The position numbers were made by a program, and so were the translations under genes. A model generated the notes under the pieces. The model saw only the letters and a program-made list of their open reading frames with translations. It was not told where the DNA came from and ran no database searches. A stretch of 64,000 nt of DNA from Aestuariivirga litoralis (GTDB taxonomy: Bacteria > Pseudomonadota > Alphaproteobacteria > Rhizobiales > Aestuariivirgaceae): positions 248,001 through 312,000 of the forward strand of contig NZ_QKVK01000001.1 in the NCBI RefSeq assembly GCF_003234965.1, in the 5' to 3' direction. Position 1 is the first letter of the stretch; the number at the start of each line of letters is the position of its first letter. Positions 1 through 9,142 of this stretch are shown in pieces.

Positions 1-359
<359 letters not shown>

Positions 360-371
360 GCGCCGCCCATG

Positions 372-1814
372 CTACTGCCGGGCATAGATGTCCTCGTAGC
401 GGATGATGTCGTCCTCACCGAAATAGCTGCCGGTCTGCACCTCGATCAGCACCATGTTGGTGCCGCCGGGGTTCTCGAGGCGGTGCTTCTCGCCCAGGGG
501 GATGTAGACCGACTGGTTTTCGCTCACCAGGCTGACGGCCTCGCCCACGGTCACGCGGGCGGTGCCCTCGACGACGATCCAGTGTTCGGCGCGGTGGCGG
601 TGCGACTGCAGCGACAGCGCCGCCCCCGGCAGCACGACGATGCGCTTCACCTTGAAGCGGTCGCCGGTGGCCAGCGTCTCGAACCAGCCCCAGGGGCGCC
701 GGTCGCTGCGGAAGGCGGTGGCCTGCGCCACCTTCTGGGCCTTCATCGCCTCCACCGCGTCCTTGACGCGCTGCGCATCGGCCTTTCGCGCCACCAGCAC
801 GGCATCCGGCATGGCCACGGCGACGATGCCATCGAGGCCGATGCCGACGAGCTGCAGGCCTTCGTCCTCGGAGCGCAGCAGGCTGTCGCGGCAATCGAGC
901 GCCAGCACCGGCCCCTGCTGCACCACGTCCGTGCCGGCGCCGGCCCCCTCGCTCCAGATCGCGGCCCAGCCGCCGAGGTCGGTCCAGCCGCCGCCATAGG
1001 GAACTGCCCACAGCCCCGCGGCGCGCTCCATGATGGCATAGTCGATGGAGATCGCGTCCACCTCGTCCCATGCGGCAGGCGCCAGCCTGAGGAAGGTGAG
1101 GTCGGGCTTCGCCGCGTCGATGGCGCGCGTCACCGGCGGCAGCAGGCCGGGTGCGAGGCTGGCGAAGCTGCTGATCATCACGTCGCTGCGGAACAGGAAG
1201 ATGCCGGCATTCCACAGATGCCGCCCCGAGGCCACCATGGCGGTGGCGGCGGCGAGGCTGGGCTTCTCGACGAAACGGCTGAGCGGCACTGCGCTGCCGT
1301 CGGCCGGTGCGGAAGCAAGTTCCAGATAGCCATAGCCGGTTTCCGGTGTGTGCGGCGTGATGCCGAAGGTCACGATGCCGCCGGCCCTTGCCTGCCGGGC
1401 GCCTGCCGCAACGGCAAGCCGGAACGATGCGGGATCGGGCATGAGGTGGTCCGAGGGCGCCACCAGGATCAGCGTACCGGGGGCGCGCTGTTCGAGCCAC
1501 AACGTGGCGGCAAGCACCGCCGGGGCGGTATTGCGCGGCGCGGGCTCGATCAGCACGGCGGCCGGCGTGATGCCGATGGCCGAGAGCTGGTCACGCACCA
1601 CGAAGCGGAAATCGGCGGAGGTGACGACGACGGGCGCCGCGAAGCCCTCACCCGACAGCCTTCGTGCGGTCGCCTGAAACAGGCTCTCTTCTCCCACCAG
1701 GCGGGAGAATTGCTTTGGAAAGCTCTGCCGCGACACCGGCCAGAGCCGCGTCCCCGATCCGCCGCAGAGGATGACCGGATGAATGAGGCCGCTCGCCTGA
1801 CCTGCCACCATCAT
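372..1814 (-). CDS. manC: Mannose-1-phosphate guanylyltransferase / mannose-6-phosphate isomerase
   Basis: A 480-residue bifunctional enzyme of the CpsB/XanB/AlgA type. The N-terminal nucleotidyltransferase domain shows the signature CGGSGTRLWPVSR near residues 17-29, then FPKQF. It converts mannose-1-phosphate and GTP to GDP-mannose. The C-terminal cupin (about residues 355-475, with PWGWFE, SLQSHRHRAEHW and EKHRLENPG) is the type II phosphomannose isomerase. Full length for the family. Downstream on the same strand is the phosphomannomutase gene, so all steps from fructose-6-phosphate to GDP-mannose are together. The start could be either of two adjacent ATG codons (1814 or 1811). Confidence 0.93.
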   Translation of the reverse strand: MMVAGQASGLIHPVILCGGSGTRLWPVSRQSFPKQFSRLVGEESLFQATARRLSGEGFAAPVVVTSADFRFVVRDQLSAIGITPAAVLIEPAPRNTAPAVLAATLWLEQRAPGTLILVAPSDHLMPDPASFRLAVAAGARQARAGGIVTFGITPHTPETGYGYLELASAPADGSAVPLSRFVEKPSLAAATAMVASGRHLWNAGIFLFRSDVMISSFASLAPGLLPPVTRAIDAAKPDLTFLRLAPAAWDEVDAISIDYAIMERAAGLWAVPYGGGWTDLGGWAAIWSEGAGAGTDVVQQGPVLALDCRDSLLRSEDEGLQLVGIGLDGIVAVAMPDAVLVARKADAQRVKDAVEAMKAQKVAQATAFRSDRRPWGWFETLATGDRFKVKRIVVLPGAALSLQSHRHRAEHWIVVEGTARVTVGEAVSLVSENQSVYIPLGEKHRLENPGGTNMVLIEVQTGSYFGEDDIIRYEDIYARQ

Positions 1815-2151
1815 TGCTGATCATCTCCAAGTTGCAACCCTGCTGCCGGAGCCGCGATTCACCGGCACGTTGAGTGATAAGGGACGCGCTACCCTCAGGC
1901 AAGCCGAGGCAAACACGGTGTCTTGTGGCCATCGCCGAGCATGGCAGCCATGCAGGATGCATCCGCCATCAGGGATTGTTTTTTGTAACCCCCGCATGTT
2001 TTTCGGGATAAATTCGGATGAGACAAATTTCCGCCCAAGATTCCTTAGCAATATTGTACGGAAACAGTTACCTAGTATACTGCAATCGTTTCCGCTAATC
2101 GAGGACTCGTGCGCCGTGTCATCGACATCAAAGGGGAATAGGCAAATAACC
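1815..2151. promoter_or_regulatory. Divergent intergenic region with inverted repeats
   Basis: About 337 bp separate the divergent manC and winged-helix genes. The right half (about 1977-2100) is much richer in AT than its surroundings. It holds arms CGGAAAC (2059-2065) and GTTTCCG (2088-2094) enclosing the palindrome AGTATACT (2074-2081). This is a plausible operator for the regulator that follows. No convincing ORF or RNA gene was seen here. Confidence 0.35.
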
Positions 2152-2505
2152 GTGGACAAGAACCAGCTGATCTTCCGCATCAACCGGGTCGTCCGGGCGA
2201 TCGAGGCGACATCCGGACTGGATGAGCTCGACATCTCCGCGCGCGCCATCCTGAGCTTCATTGGCGAGGCCGAGACCGAGCAGCGCACGCTGAACGTGTC
2301 AGATGTGGTGAAGGGTCCGGGTTTCGGCACCGCCCCCACGGTCTATTCGCGTTTGGCCGAACTCGAGAAGGCCGGCTGGATCAAGTGCACGCCCGATCCG
2401 CGTGATGGCCGTGCCAAGCAGGTCCTGCTGACCGCGCTGGCCCGCCGCACCTATGCCAAGATGTCCAGCGAAGCCCAGAAGCTGGTGGCGGCTCAGCGCG
2501 CCTGA
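2152..2505 (+). CDS. Winged-helix (MarR-like) transcriptional regulator
   Basis: A 117-residue protein starting at GTG 2152. The frame is open further upstream, but that part is low in coding character, and AGGGGAA precedes the GTG at a rather long distance. Residues about 25-110 (LDISARAILSFIGE, then GTAPTVYSRLAELEKAGWI and DPRDGRAKQVLLTA) form a winged-helix fold with a recognition helix followed by a basic wing, as in MarR-like repressors. No ligand domain is present. Its position divergent from the GDP-mannose genes suggests a link to polysaccharide control, which is inference. An alternative start is GTG 2116. Confidence 0.7.
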   Translation: MDKNQLIFRINRVVRAIEATSGLDELDISARAILSFIGEAETEQRTLNVSDVVKGPGFGTAPTVYSRLAELEKAGWIKCTPDPRDGRAKQVLLTALARRTYAKMSSEAQKLVAAQRA

Positions 2506-2511
2506 CACCCC

Positions 2512-3066
2512 TCAGCCACTCCTCCTGCGCAGGATGCGCAGGGCGAGGAAGACGACGAGAACCGCCAGCAGCGTGCCGATGAAATCGCCGGCTGCCATGG
2601 CGGTCGTGTTGCTGGAAAAGCTTGGCCACGCCTCGAGGCCAAGCAGGCCGAACAGCACATTGTGCAGTACCGAGGACCCGAGTGCGACGCCGAGGCAGAT
2701 GAGCGGCAACCGCACCGCAGTGAGCTTCCTGAGCCCCCAGTCGACTCCCGTGGCCCACAGCGACGCACGCAGCGCGAGATAGGGGAAGAGGCCGCCGCAG
2801 GCTGCGACCAGGGCAATGATGCCGGGCTGCATGGTGTGAAATTCGCGGCCGGTGAGAACCAGCCCGCCGAGCCCGATGCCCACCACCGCCCAGATGCCGC
2901 CAATCAGGATGGCTATCAGCCTCACGCCGGACGGAATGAAGACGAGATCGATTCCAGGGGCATGACTGAACAGCGAGAGGAAGCGCTCCTGAAGCGCGAA
3001 GGCCGAAACCCACGCCACGCCGGACACCGCAACGATCAAGACGTTGACCTTCAGGTTTTCCGTCAA
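2512..3066 (-). CDS. Integral membrane protein, MASE1-like, function unknown
   Basis: About 184 residues with five or so hydrophobic segments (for example VNVLIVAVSGVAWVSAFALQ, LIAILIGGIWAVVGIGLGGL, LICLGVALGSSVLHNVLFGL and TLLAVLVVFLALRIL) and a short basic tail LRRRSG. The FIPSGVRLIA stretch before the second helix resembles membrane sensor domains of the MASE1 kind, but no output domain is attached. No ATG is in frame. TTG 3066 is preceded by GGGGAAAG at good distance and was chosen; TTG 3096 is possible. It is convergent with the winged-helix gene, 6 bp apart. Confidence 0.6.
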   Translation of the reverse strand: MTENLKVNVLIVAVSGVAWVSAFALQERFLSLFSHAPGIDLVFIPSGVRLIAILIGGIWAVVGIGLGGLVLTGREFHTMQPGIIALVAACGGLFPYLALRASLWATGVDWGLRKLTAVRLPLICLGVALGSSVLHNVLFGLLGLEAWPSFSSNTTAMAAGDFIGTLLAVLVVFLALRILRRRSG

Positions 3067-3246
3067 TGTGGGCGCTTTCCCCGGATACCCGGCCAAACCA
3101 ACGTCAGCATCATCATGGGCTGACTTCTAAAATCATTTTACGCTTCGGCAGGTCGACGGATCATAAAAAAATCTTTTCCATCTGGGCGGGTTGATTGGCG
3201 CCCTTGCAACCGCCGGCGGCGATGCCGGGCGCTGCCCGGAAGCGGC

Positions 3247-3289
3247 TTGACATGCACCCGACCTCTATCTATTAGTAATATCTAATATT
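3247..3289 (+). promoter_or_regulatory. Sigma-70-like promoter overlapped by AT-rich operator (box 1)
   Basis: TTGACA (3247-3252), a 17-bp spacer and TATTAG (3270-3275) make a good promoter. The -10 hexamer is one arm of the inverted repeat TATTAG-N6-CTAATA (3270-3287), so a repressor bound there would block polymerase. The 12-mer ATATCTAATATT at 3278-3289 recurs at 3571-3582. Such AT-rich palindromes resemble targets of ArsR-family persulfide sensors (BigR/SqrR/YgaV). That assignment rests on the downstream genes and is inferred. Confidence 0.65.
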
Positions 3290-3307
3290 AAGCGGAAGGA
3301 GTTTCCC

Positions 3308-3511
3308 ATGAACCTCGACAAGGCCGTTCTCGCCTTTGCCGGATGCGTGGTGCTGGTGTCGGTGGCCCTCGCGCACTTCGTTTCGCCCTGGTGGCTGCTG
3401 CTCACCGCCTTCGCAGGAGCCAACATGCTGCAGGCATCCTTCACCGGATTCTGCCCCGCGGCCATGATCTTCAAGAAGATCGGCTGCCGCTCCGGCGAAG
3501 CCTTCCGCTGA
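3308..3511 (+). CDS. DUF2892 / YgaP-like small membrane protein
   Basis: A 67-residue protein with two hydrophobic helices around a short loop (VLAFAGCVVLVSVALA and WWLLLTAFAGANMLQASF), then the CPAAMIFKKIGC tail typical of DUF2892. This is the domain fused to rhodanese in YgaP and found alone in sulfur and persulfide detoxification clusters. A strong GGAAGGAG precedes the ATG. It is the first gene of the efflux/SQR cluster, with its own operator copy before it and a second one after it. The biochemical role is unknown; a membrane partner in sulfane-sulfur handling is an inference. Confidence 0.75.
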   Translation: MNLDKAVLAFAGCVVLVSVALAHFVSPWWLLLTAFAGANMLQASFTGFCPAAMIFKKIGCRSGEAFR

Positions 3512-3542
3512 GGATTTCGCCCAAAGGCTGACCGCCCGGCGC

Positions 3543-3588
3543 TTGACTTTCGAACTCTCTAATATAAGATATATCTAATATTGAGAGT
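3543..3588 (+). promoter_or_regulatory. Second promoter with 22-bp near-perfect palindrome (box 2)
   Basis: TTGACT (3543-3548) is followed by an AT-rich palindrome at 3561-3582 whose core AGATATATCT (3567-3576) is perfect. It extends on both sides with a single mismatched pair. Outside it lie further arms ACTCTC (3554-3559) and GAGAGT (3583-3588). The right half shares ATATCTAATATT with box 1. It sits just upstream of the membrane-fusion gene, so the operon appears to be controlled at two points by the same repressor. The repressor gene is not in this window. Confidence 0.65.
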
Positions 3589-3605
3589 CCTCCGAAGGAG
3601 CGCCG

Positions 3606-4595
3606 ATGTTCAGGTCTCACGTCGTCCCGGCCCTGCTGGGCCTTGTCTCGTTCACCGCGCTGGCGGCGGCGGCCGAGGTTCCGGTCACGCTCACCGAACG
3701 GCCCGACCTCAAGGCCGTCTTCGGCCAGGTGGAAAGCCGTGACGTGGTTCCCGCCCGCGCCCGCATCGGCGGCACCGTCACCTCGCTCTCGGTGGAGGAA
3801 GGCTCCGCCGTGACGGCGGGCGACGTGATCGCCCTCGTGGTCGACGACAAGCTGGCCCTGCAGCTCGGCGCCATCGATGCCCGCATCAAGGCCATCAAGG
3901 CCCAGCTCGACAATGCCAAGACCGAGCTTGACCGCGCCTCGAAGCTGCTGGCCGGGGGCGTGGTTCCGAAGACCCGCGTCGACCTGCTGCAGACCCAGTT
4001 CGACGTCCTCACCAACCAGTTGACCGCGGCGGAGGCCGACCGCGCCGTGCTCGTGCAGCAGCAGAGCGAGGGCGAGGTCATCGCCCCTGCCCCCGGCCGC
4101 GTCCTCACCGTTCCGGTGACCAAGGGGTCCGTCATCATGCCGGGCGAGCCGGTCGCGCGCATCGCCGGCGGCGGCTATTTCCTGCGCCTGTCGCTGCCAG
4201 AGCGCCACGCCGGGCACATCAAGCCCGGCGACGAGGTGATCGTCGGCAGCCGCGGCATGACCGACCTCGGCAAGGATGCCCCGCTCGGCCAGGGCAAGGT
4301 GGTGAAGGTCTATCCCGAGATCGACAACGGCAATGTACTGGCCGATGTGGAGGTCGCTGACCTCGGCGACTTTTTCGTGGGCGAGCGCACGCGGGTGTGG
4401 ATTCCCGTCGCCATGCGCAGGGTCATCTCCGTTCCCGCCGCGGCCATCACCACCCGCGCCGGCGTGGATTACGTGAAGCTCGCCGAAGGCACCGACGTTC
4501 CGGTCATCATCGGCCAGCGCTTCGATGACAAGGGCATCCCCGCGGTGGAGATCCTCTCCGGCCTGAAGGACGGCGACACGGTGGTGACGCCATGA
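3606..4595 (+). CDS. RND efflux periplasmic adaptor (HlyD/MFP family)
   Basis: 329 residues. A signal peptide (about 1-23, ending AALAAAAE) leads into a barrel-sandwich/lipoyl half (RIGGTVTSLSVEEGSAVTAG), an alpha-helical hairpin (LGAIDARIKAIKAQLDNAK onward, about 95-145), and the second lipoyl half with the matching motif IAPAPGRVLTVPVTKGSVI. It links the inner-membrane RND pump to an outer-membrane channel. Its stop overlaps the start of the pump gene by ATGA. The start is preceded by GAAGGAG. The place behind persulfide-type operators and before an sqr gene suggests export of a sulfur-related or electrophilic compound; the substrate cannot be read from sequence. Confidence 0.88.
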   Translation: MFRSHVVPALLGLVSFTALAAAAEVPVTLTERPDLKAVFGQVESRDVVPARARIGGTVTSLSVEEGSAVTAGDVIALVVDDKLALQLGAIDARIKAIKAQLDNAKTELDRASKLLAGGVVPKTRVDLLQTQFDVLTNQLTAAEADRAVLVQQQSEGEVIAPAPGRVLTVPVTKGSVIMPGEPVARIAGGGYFLRLSLPERHAGHIKPGDEVIVGSRGMTDLGKDAPLGQGKVVKVYPEIDNGNVLADVEVADLGDFFVGERTRVWIPVAMRRVISVPAAAITTRAGVDYVKLAEGTDVPVIIGQRFDDKGIPAVEILSGLKDGDTVVTP

Positions 4596-7500
4596 AGGAG
4601 GCCCGGAACCTCGGCATCGCCGGGCGGCTGACGCGCAGCTTCATCCAGTCGCCGCTCACACCGCTCTTCCTGCTCGCGGCACTCGCCGTGGGCCTCGTGG
4701 CGCTGCTCACCCTGCCGCGCGAGGAGGAGCCGCAGATCTCCGTGCCCATGGTCGACATCATGGTCGAGGCCAATGGCCTCAAGGCGGAAGACGCGGTGAA
4801 GCTCGTCACCGAGCCGCTGGAGACCATCGTCAAGAGCATCGACGGCGTCGAGCATGTCTATTCGCAGACGCACGACGACAAGGTGATGGTCACCGCCCGC
4901 TTCCTCGTCGGCACCTCGTCGGACGCCGCCATCCTGCGCGTGCACGAGAAGCTGCGCGCCAACATGGACCGCATCCCGAAGGGCATTCCCGAACCCCTCA
5001 TCGTCGGCCGCGGCATCGACGACGTGGCGATCGTCGTGCTCACCCTGTCTCCCAAGCCTGAAGCCGCAGCGCGCTGGACGGCCAATGACGTGAGCCGCGT
5101 GACGCGCGAGCTGCAGGTGGAACTGGCCAAGCTCGACGACATCGGCCTCACCTACATCACCGGCAGCCAGCCGGAGGAAATCCGCATCGTGCCGGACCCC
5201 GAGAAGCTGTCGCTCTACGGCATCACGCTGCAGCAGCTCTCGGGCAAGATCGCCGCCGCCAACCGCTCCTTCGAAGCCGGCACGCTGAGGAACGACGGCA
5301 AGCAGATCGCCATCATGGGCGGGCAGACGCTGCAGTCGCCCGCCGACATCGCCAATATCCTGATCTCGGCGCGCGACGGCCGCCCGGTCTATGTGCGCGA
5401 CGTGGCCCTCGTGCTGCTCTCCACCGACTCGCGCGAGGTGCGTGCCGCCAATGTGGTGAAGACGGCGTCCGGCACCGCCACGCTGCCTGCCGTGTCGCTG
5501 GCCCTTGCCAAGCGCCCGGGCACCAACGCGGTGGTCATCGCCGAGCGCATCACCGAACGGCTGGAACAGCTCGAGGGCACGCTGATTCCGCAGGACCTCA
5601 CCGTCACCATCACCCGCAACTACGGCGAGACGGCCAACGAAAAGGCCAACGAGCTGCTGTTCCACTTAGGGCTTGCCACCATCTCGATCGTCATCCTGGT
5701 CGCCGTCGCCGTCGGCTGGCGCGAGGCCCTCGTGGTGGCGGTGGTCATCCCCACCACCATCCTGCTCACCCTCTTCGCCGCGCGCATCATGGGCTATACG
5801 CTGAACCGGGTGAGCCTCTTCGCGCTGATCTTCTCGATCGGCATCCTGGTCGATGACGCCATCGTGGTGATCGAGAACATCGCGCGGCACTGGGCCATGA
5901 AGGATGGCCGCTCCCGCGTCGACGCCGCGGTCGATGCCGTGGCGGAAGTCGGCAACCCCACCATCGTCGCCACCCTCACGGTGGTGGCGGCACTGCTTCC
6001 CATGCTCTTCGTCTCCGGCATGATGGGGCCTTACATGAGCCCCATCCCGTCGACGGCCTCAGCCGCCATGATCTTCTCCTTCTTCGTCGCCGTGATGGTG
6101 ACGCCCTGGCTGATGATCAAGTTCGGCGGCAAGCCCGGCGACCACGGCGAACACGAGGCAGCCGATGGCGGCATTCTCGGCCGCGCCTATGTGGCGGTGG
6201 CCCGCCCCATCATCAAGAGCAAGGCGCGCGCCTGGACCTTCCTCCTGCTGGTCGGCATTGCCACACTCGCCTCGCTGTCGCTGTTCTACACGCGCGACGT
6301 GACGGTGAAGCTCCTGCCCTTCGACAACAAGTCGGAGCTGCAGGTGGTGGCCGACCTGCCCGAGGGCTCCTCCGTCGAGGACACCGCGCGCGTTCTCGCC
6401 CAGGCCGCCGACGTGGCGCTGACGCTCCCTGAGGTGATATCGGTCCAGACCTATGCCGGGGAGCCTGCGCCCTTCAACTTCAACGGCCTCGTGCGGCACT
6501 ACTACATCCGCAACGCGCCGGAACTGGGCGACGTGCAGGTGACGCTTTCGGGCAAGTCGGAGCGCGACCGCTCCAGCCACGACATCGCGCTCGAGCTGCG
6601 CGAGAAGCTGAAGGCGCTGGCGCTTCCCGAAGGCACCGTCATCAAGGTGGTGGAGCCACCGCCGGGCCCGCCCGTGCTGGCAACGCTGCTCGCCGAAATC
6701 TATGGCCCCGATGCCGAAACCCGCCGCGCCACCGCCGAGAAGGTGCGCGAGGCCTTCAGGGCCGTGCCCTTCGTCGTCGACGTGGACGACAGCTTCGGCC
6801 AGCAGACGCCGCGCATCCGCATCGCCATCGACCAGGACAATCTGGAATACCAGAAGGTCGAGGAAGGCGATGTCTATGACACGCTGCAGGGCCTCTATGC
6901 CGACAACACGGTTGGCTACTCGCACCGCGGCGGCGGCCGCCAGCCCATTCCCATTACCGTGGGCCTGCCCAAGTCCGGCAAAGTCATCGACGAGCGCGCC
7001 CTCTCCACCCCGGTTCCCGCCAATGCGCTGCCCGGCGCCCGCGGCGTGGTCGAACTCGGTGACGTGGTAAGCGTGAAGAAGGAGCTCTCCTCCTTCCCGA
7101 TCTTCCGCCACAACGGCAAGCCCGCCGAGATGGTGACGGGCGAACTCGCCGGCGCCTTCGAGGCCCCCGTCTATGGCATGATCGAGGTGGGCCGCGCGCT
7201 GGACAGGCTCGACTGGACGGGCCTCACCAAGCCCGAGATCGCACTTCACGGCCAGCCCATCGACGAATCGAAGCCGGTCCTGCTGTGGGACGGCGAATGG
7301 GAGGTGACCTGGGTCACCTTCCGCGACATGGGCGGCGCCTTCATGGTGGCGCTGCTGGGGATCTACATCCTCGTCGTGGCGCAGTTCGGCTCCTTCAAGC
7401 TGCCGCTCGTCATCCTCACGCCCATCCCGCTGACGCTGATCGGCATCATGCTCGGCCACTGGCTGTTCCATGCGGCCTTCACTGCCACCTCGATGATCGG

Positions 7501-7822
7501 CTTCATCGCGCTTGCCGGCATCATCGTCAGGAACTCGATCCTGCTGGTCGATTTCGTGCGCCACGAGAGGAAGCCCGGAATGGACCTGCGCGAGGTGCTG
7601 CTGAAGGCCGGCGCCATCCGCTTCAAGCCCATCCTGCTCACCGCGCTTGCCGCCATGATCGGCGCAGCGGTGATCCTCACCGACCCGATCTTCCAGGGCC
7701 TCGCCATCTCGCTGCTCTTCGGGCTCGCGTCTTCGACACTGCTCACCGTGCTGGTGATCCCCGCCATCTACATCGTGCTGCGCTTTGCGCCAGCAGAGAA
7801 GGTCAAGAACGTGCCTGCATAA
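4592..7822 (+). CDS. RND-family efflux pump inner-membrane permease
   Basis: A 1076-residue transporter with the usual RND layout: an N-terminal helix (TPLFLLAALAVGLVALLTL), a large periplasmic loop, helices 2-6 (about 355-500), a second periplasmic loop, and helices 8-12 near the C terminus. The proton-relay pair Asp421-Asp422 sits in FSIGILVDDAIVVIENI. Proton influx drives export of the substrate through the adaptor. It overlaps the adaptor gene by 4 bp, and sqr follows after 27 bp. No outer-membrane channel gene is present, so a TolC-like protein encoded elsewhere must complete the pump. It belongs to the AcrB/hydrophobe-exporter side of the superfamily rather than the CusA metal side, judged by general similarity only. 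Confidence 0.9.
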   Translation: MKEARNLGIAGRLTRSFIQSPLTPLFLLAALAVGLVALLTLPREEEPQISVPMVDIMVEANGLKAEDAVKLVTEPLETIVKSIDGVEHVYSQTHDDKVMVTARFLVGTSSDAAILRVHEKLRANMDRIPKGIPEPLIVGRGIDDVAIVVLTLSPKPEAAARWTANDVSRVTRELQVELAKLDDIGLTYITGSQPEEIRIVPDPEKLSLYGITLQQLSGKIAAANRSFEAGTLRNDGKQIAIMGGQTLQSPADIANILISARDGRPVYVRDVALVLLSTDSREVRAANVVKTASGTATLPAVSLALAKRPGTNAVVIAERITERLEQLEGTLIPQDLTVTITRNYGETANEKANELLFHLGLATISIVILVAVAVGWREALVVAVVIPTTILLTLFAARIMGYTLNRVSLFALIFSIGILVDDAIVVIENIARHWAMKDGRSRVDAAVDAVAEVGNPTIVATLTVVAALLPMLFVSGMMGPYMSPIPSTASAAMIFSFFVAVMVTPWLMIKFGGKPGDHGEHEAADGGILGRAYVAVARPIIKSKARAWTFLLLVGIATLASLSLFYTRDVTVKLLPFDNKSELQVVADLPEGSSVEDTARVLAQAADVALTLPEVISVQTYAGEPAPFNFNGLVRHYYIRNAPELGDVQVTLSGKSERDRSSHDIALELREKLKALALPEGTVIKVVEPPPGPPVLATLLAEIYGPDAETRRATAEKVREAFRAVPFVVDVDDSFGQQTPRIRIAIDQDNLEYQKVEEGDVYDTLQGLYADNTVGYSHRGGGRQPIPITVGLPKSGKVIDERALSTPVPANALPGARGVVELGDVVSVKKELSSFPIFRHNGKPAEMVTGELAGAFEAPVYGMIEVGRALDRLDWTGLTKPEIALHGQPIDESKPVLLWDGEWEVTWVTFRDMGGAFMVALLGIYILVVAQFGSFKLPLVILTPIPLTLIGIMLGHWLFHAAFTATSMIGFIALAGIIVRNSILLVDFVRHERKPGMDLREVLLKAGAIRFKPILLTALAAMIGAAVILTDPIFQGLAISLLFGLASSTLLTVLVIPAIYIVLRFAPAEKVKNVPA

Positions 7823-7849
7823 ACAGCCATTCAATGGGAGTGAACTGAA

Positions 7850-9142
7850 ATGGCCCATATCGTCGTTCTCGGAGCCGGGCTTGCCGGCACCATCATGGCC
7901 TATGAGATGAAGGACCAGCTGCGCCCCGGCGACACGCTGACCGTCGTCACCAAGGAGCCGAAATACCACTTCGTGCCCTCCAACCCCTGGATCGCCGTGG
8001 GCTGGCGCAAGCCCGGCGACATCGAGGTGGAACTCGCCCCCGTGTTTGCCAAGAAGGGCATCGGCTTCAAGCCGGTGGCGGCGACGAAGCTCCACCCCGA
8101 GAGCAACACGCTGGACCTCGCCGACGGCACCTCCCTCACCTATGACTACCTGATCAACGCCACCGGACCGGAGCTTGCATTCGACGAGATCGAGGGCCTC
8201 GGGCCCGAGGGGCACACCCAGTCGGTCTGCCATGTCAGCCACGCCACCCGGGCGCATGAGGCCTTCGAGGCCTTCTGCAAGGATCCGAAGCCGATCATCG
8301 TGGGCGCCGTCCAGGGCGCCTCCTGCTTCGGCCCGGCCTATGAGTTCCTGTTCATCCTCGAAACCGAGCTGCGCCGCCGCAAGATCCGCGACCGCGTGCC
8401 GATGACCTTCGTCACCGCCGAGCCCTATATCGGACACCTCGGGCTCGATGGCGTGGGCGACACCAAGGGCCTGCTCGAGAGCGAGATGCGTTCGAAGCAC
8501 ATCAAGTGGGTGACCAGCGCCCGGGTGAAGAAGATCGACCCCGGCGTGATGACGGTCGAGGAAGTGGCGGACGACGGCAGCGTGAAGGCGACGAAGGAGC
8601 TGCCCTTCGGCTTCTCCATGATGCTCCCTGCCTTCCGCGGCATTCCGGCGATGCGCGGGCTCGAGGGCTTGTCCAACCCGCGCGGCTTCACGCTGATCGA
8701 CAAGTTCCAGCGCAACCCGAAATACCCGAACGTCTTCGCCGTCGGCGTCTGCGTGGCGATTGCGCCCGCGGCGGCGACACCCGTCGCCTGCGGCGTGCCC
8801 AAGACCGGCTTCATGATCGAATCCATGGTGACGGCCACCGCCCACAACATCGGCGCCCTGCTGCGCGGCCAGGAGCCGAAGGAGCAGGCCACGTGGAACG
8901 CCGTCTGCCTTGCCGACTTCGGTGACTCGGGCGTTGCCTTCGTCGCACAGCCGCAGATCCCGCCCCGCAACGTCAACTGGTCATCGTCGGGCAAGTGGGT
9001 GCATGGCGCCAAGATCGGCTTCGAGAAATACTTCCTGCGCAAGATCCGCAAGGGCACCAGCGAGACCTTCTACGAGAAGCTGGCACTCGACGTTCTCGGC
9101 ATCGCCAAGCTGAAGCAGACCGTCGAGGTAGGCCCCAACTAG
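7850..9142 (+). CDS. sqr: Sulfide:quinone oxidoreductase
   Basis: A 430-residue flavoprotein that oxidises sulfide to polysulfide or persulfide and reduces the quinone pool at the membrane. The FAD-binding motif GAGLAGTIMAYE is at residues 7-18. The three cysteines needed for catalysis in the Rhodobacter capsulatus enzyme (Cys127, Cys159, Cys353) fall at the same residue numbers here: SVCHVS, SCFGPAYEF and AVCLADFGD. This is strong evidence for a genuine SQR rather than a related NADH dehydrogenase or flavocytochrome. It is the last gene of the RND cluster and convergent with the next operon, the two stops overlapping by a few bases. Induction by sulfide or persulfide is inferred from the operators upstream. 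Confidence 0.92.
   Translation: MAHIVVLGAGLAGTIMAYEMKDQLRPGDTLTVVTKEPKYHFVPSNPWIAVGWRKPGDIEVELAPVFAKKGIGFKPVAATKLHPESNTLDLADGTSLTYDYLINATGPELAFDEIEGLGPEGHTQSVCHVSHATRAHEAFEAFCKDPKPIIVGAVQGASCFGPAYEFLFILETELRRRKIRDRVPMTFVTAEPYIGHLGLDGVGDTKGLLESEMRSKHIKWVTSARVKKIDPGVMTVEEVADDGSVKATKELPFGFSMMLPAFRGIPAMRGLEGLSNPRGFTLIDKFQRNPKYPNVFAVGVCVAIAPAAATPVACGVPKTGFMIESMVTATAHNIGALLRGQEPKEQATWNAVCLADFGDSGVAFVAQPQIPPRNVNWSSSGKWVHGAKIGFEKYFLRKIRKGTSETFYEKLALDVLGIAKLKQTVEVGPN

Noticed and set aside
6059-8845. Open frame of over 900 codons on the minus strand opposite the RND pump and sqr
   Set aside because: Rich in His, Asp, Gly and Glu with no domain. It mirrors the codon structure of the real plus-strand genes, a common high-GC artefact.
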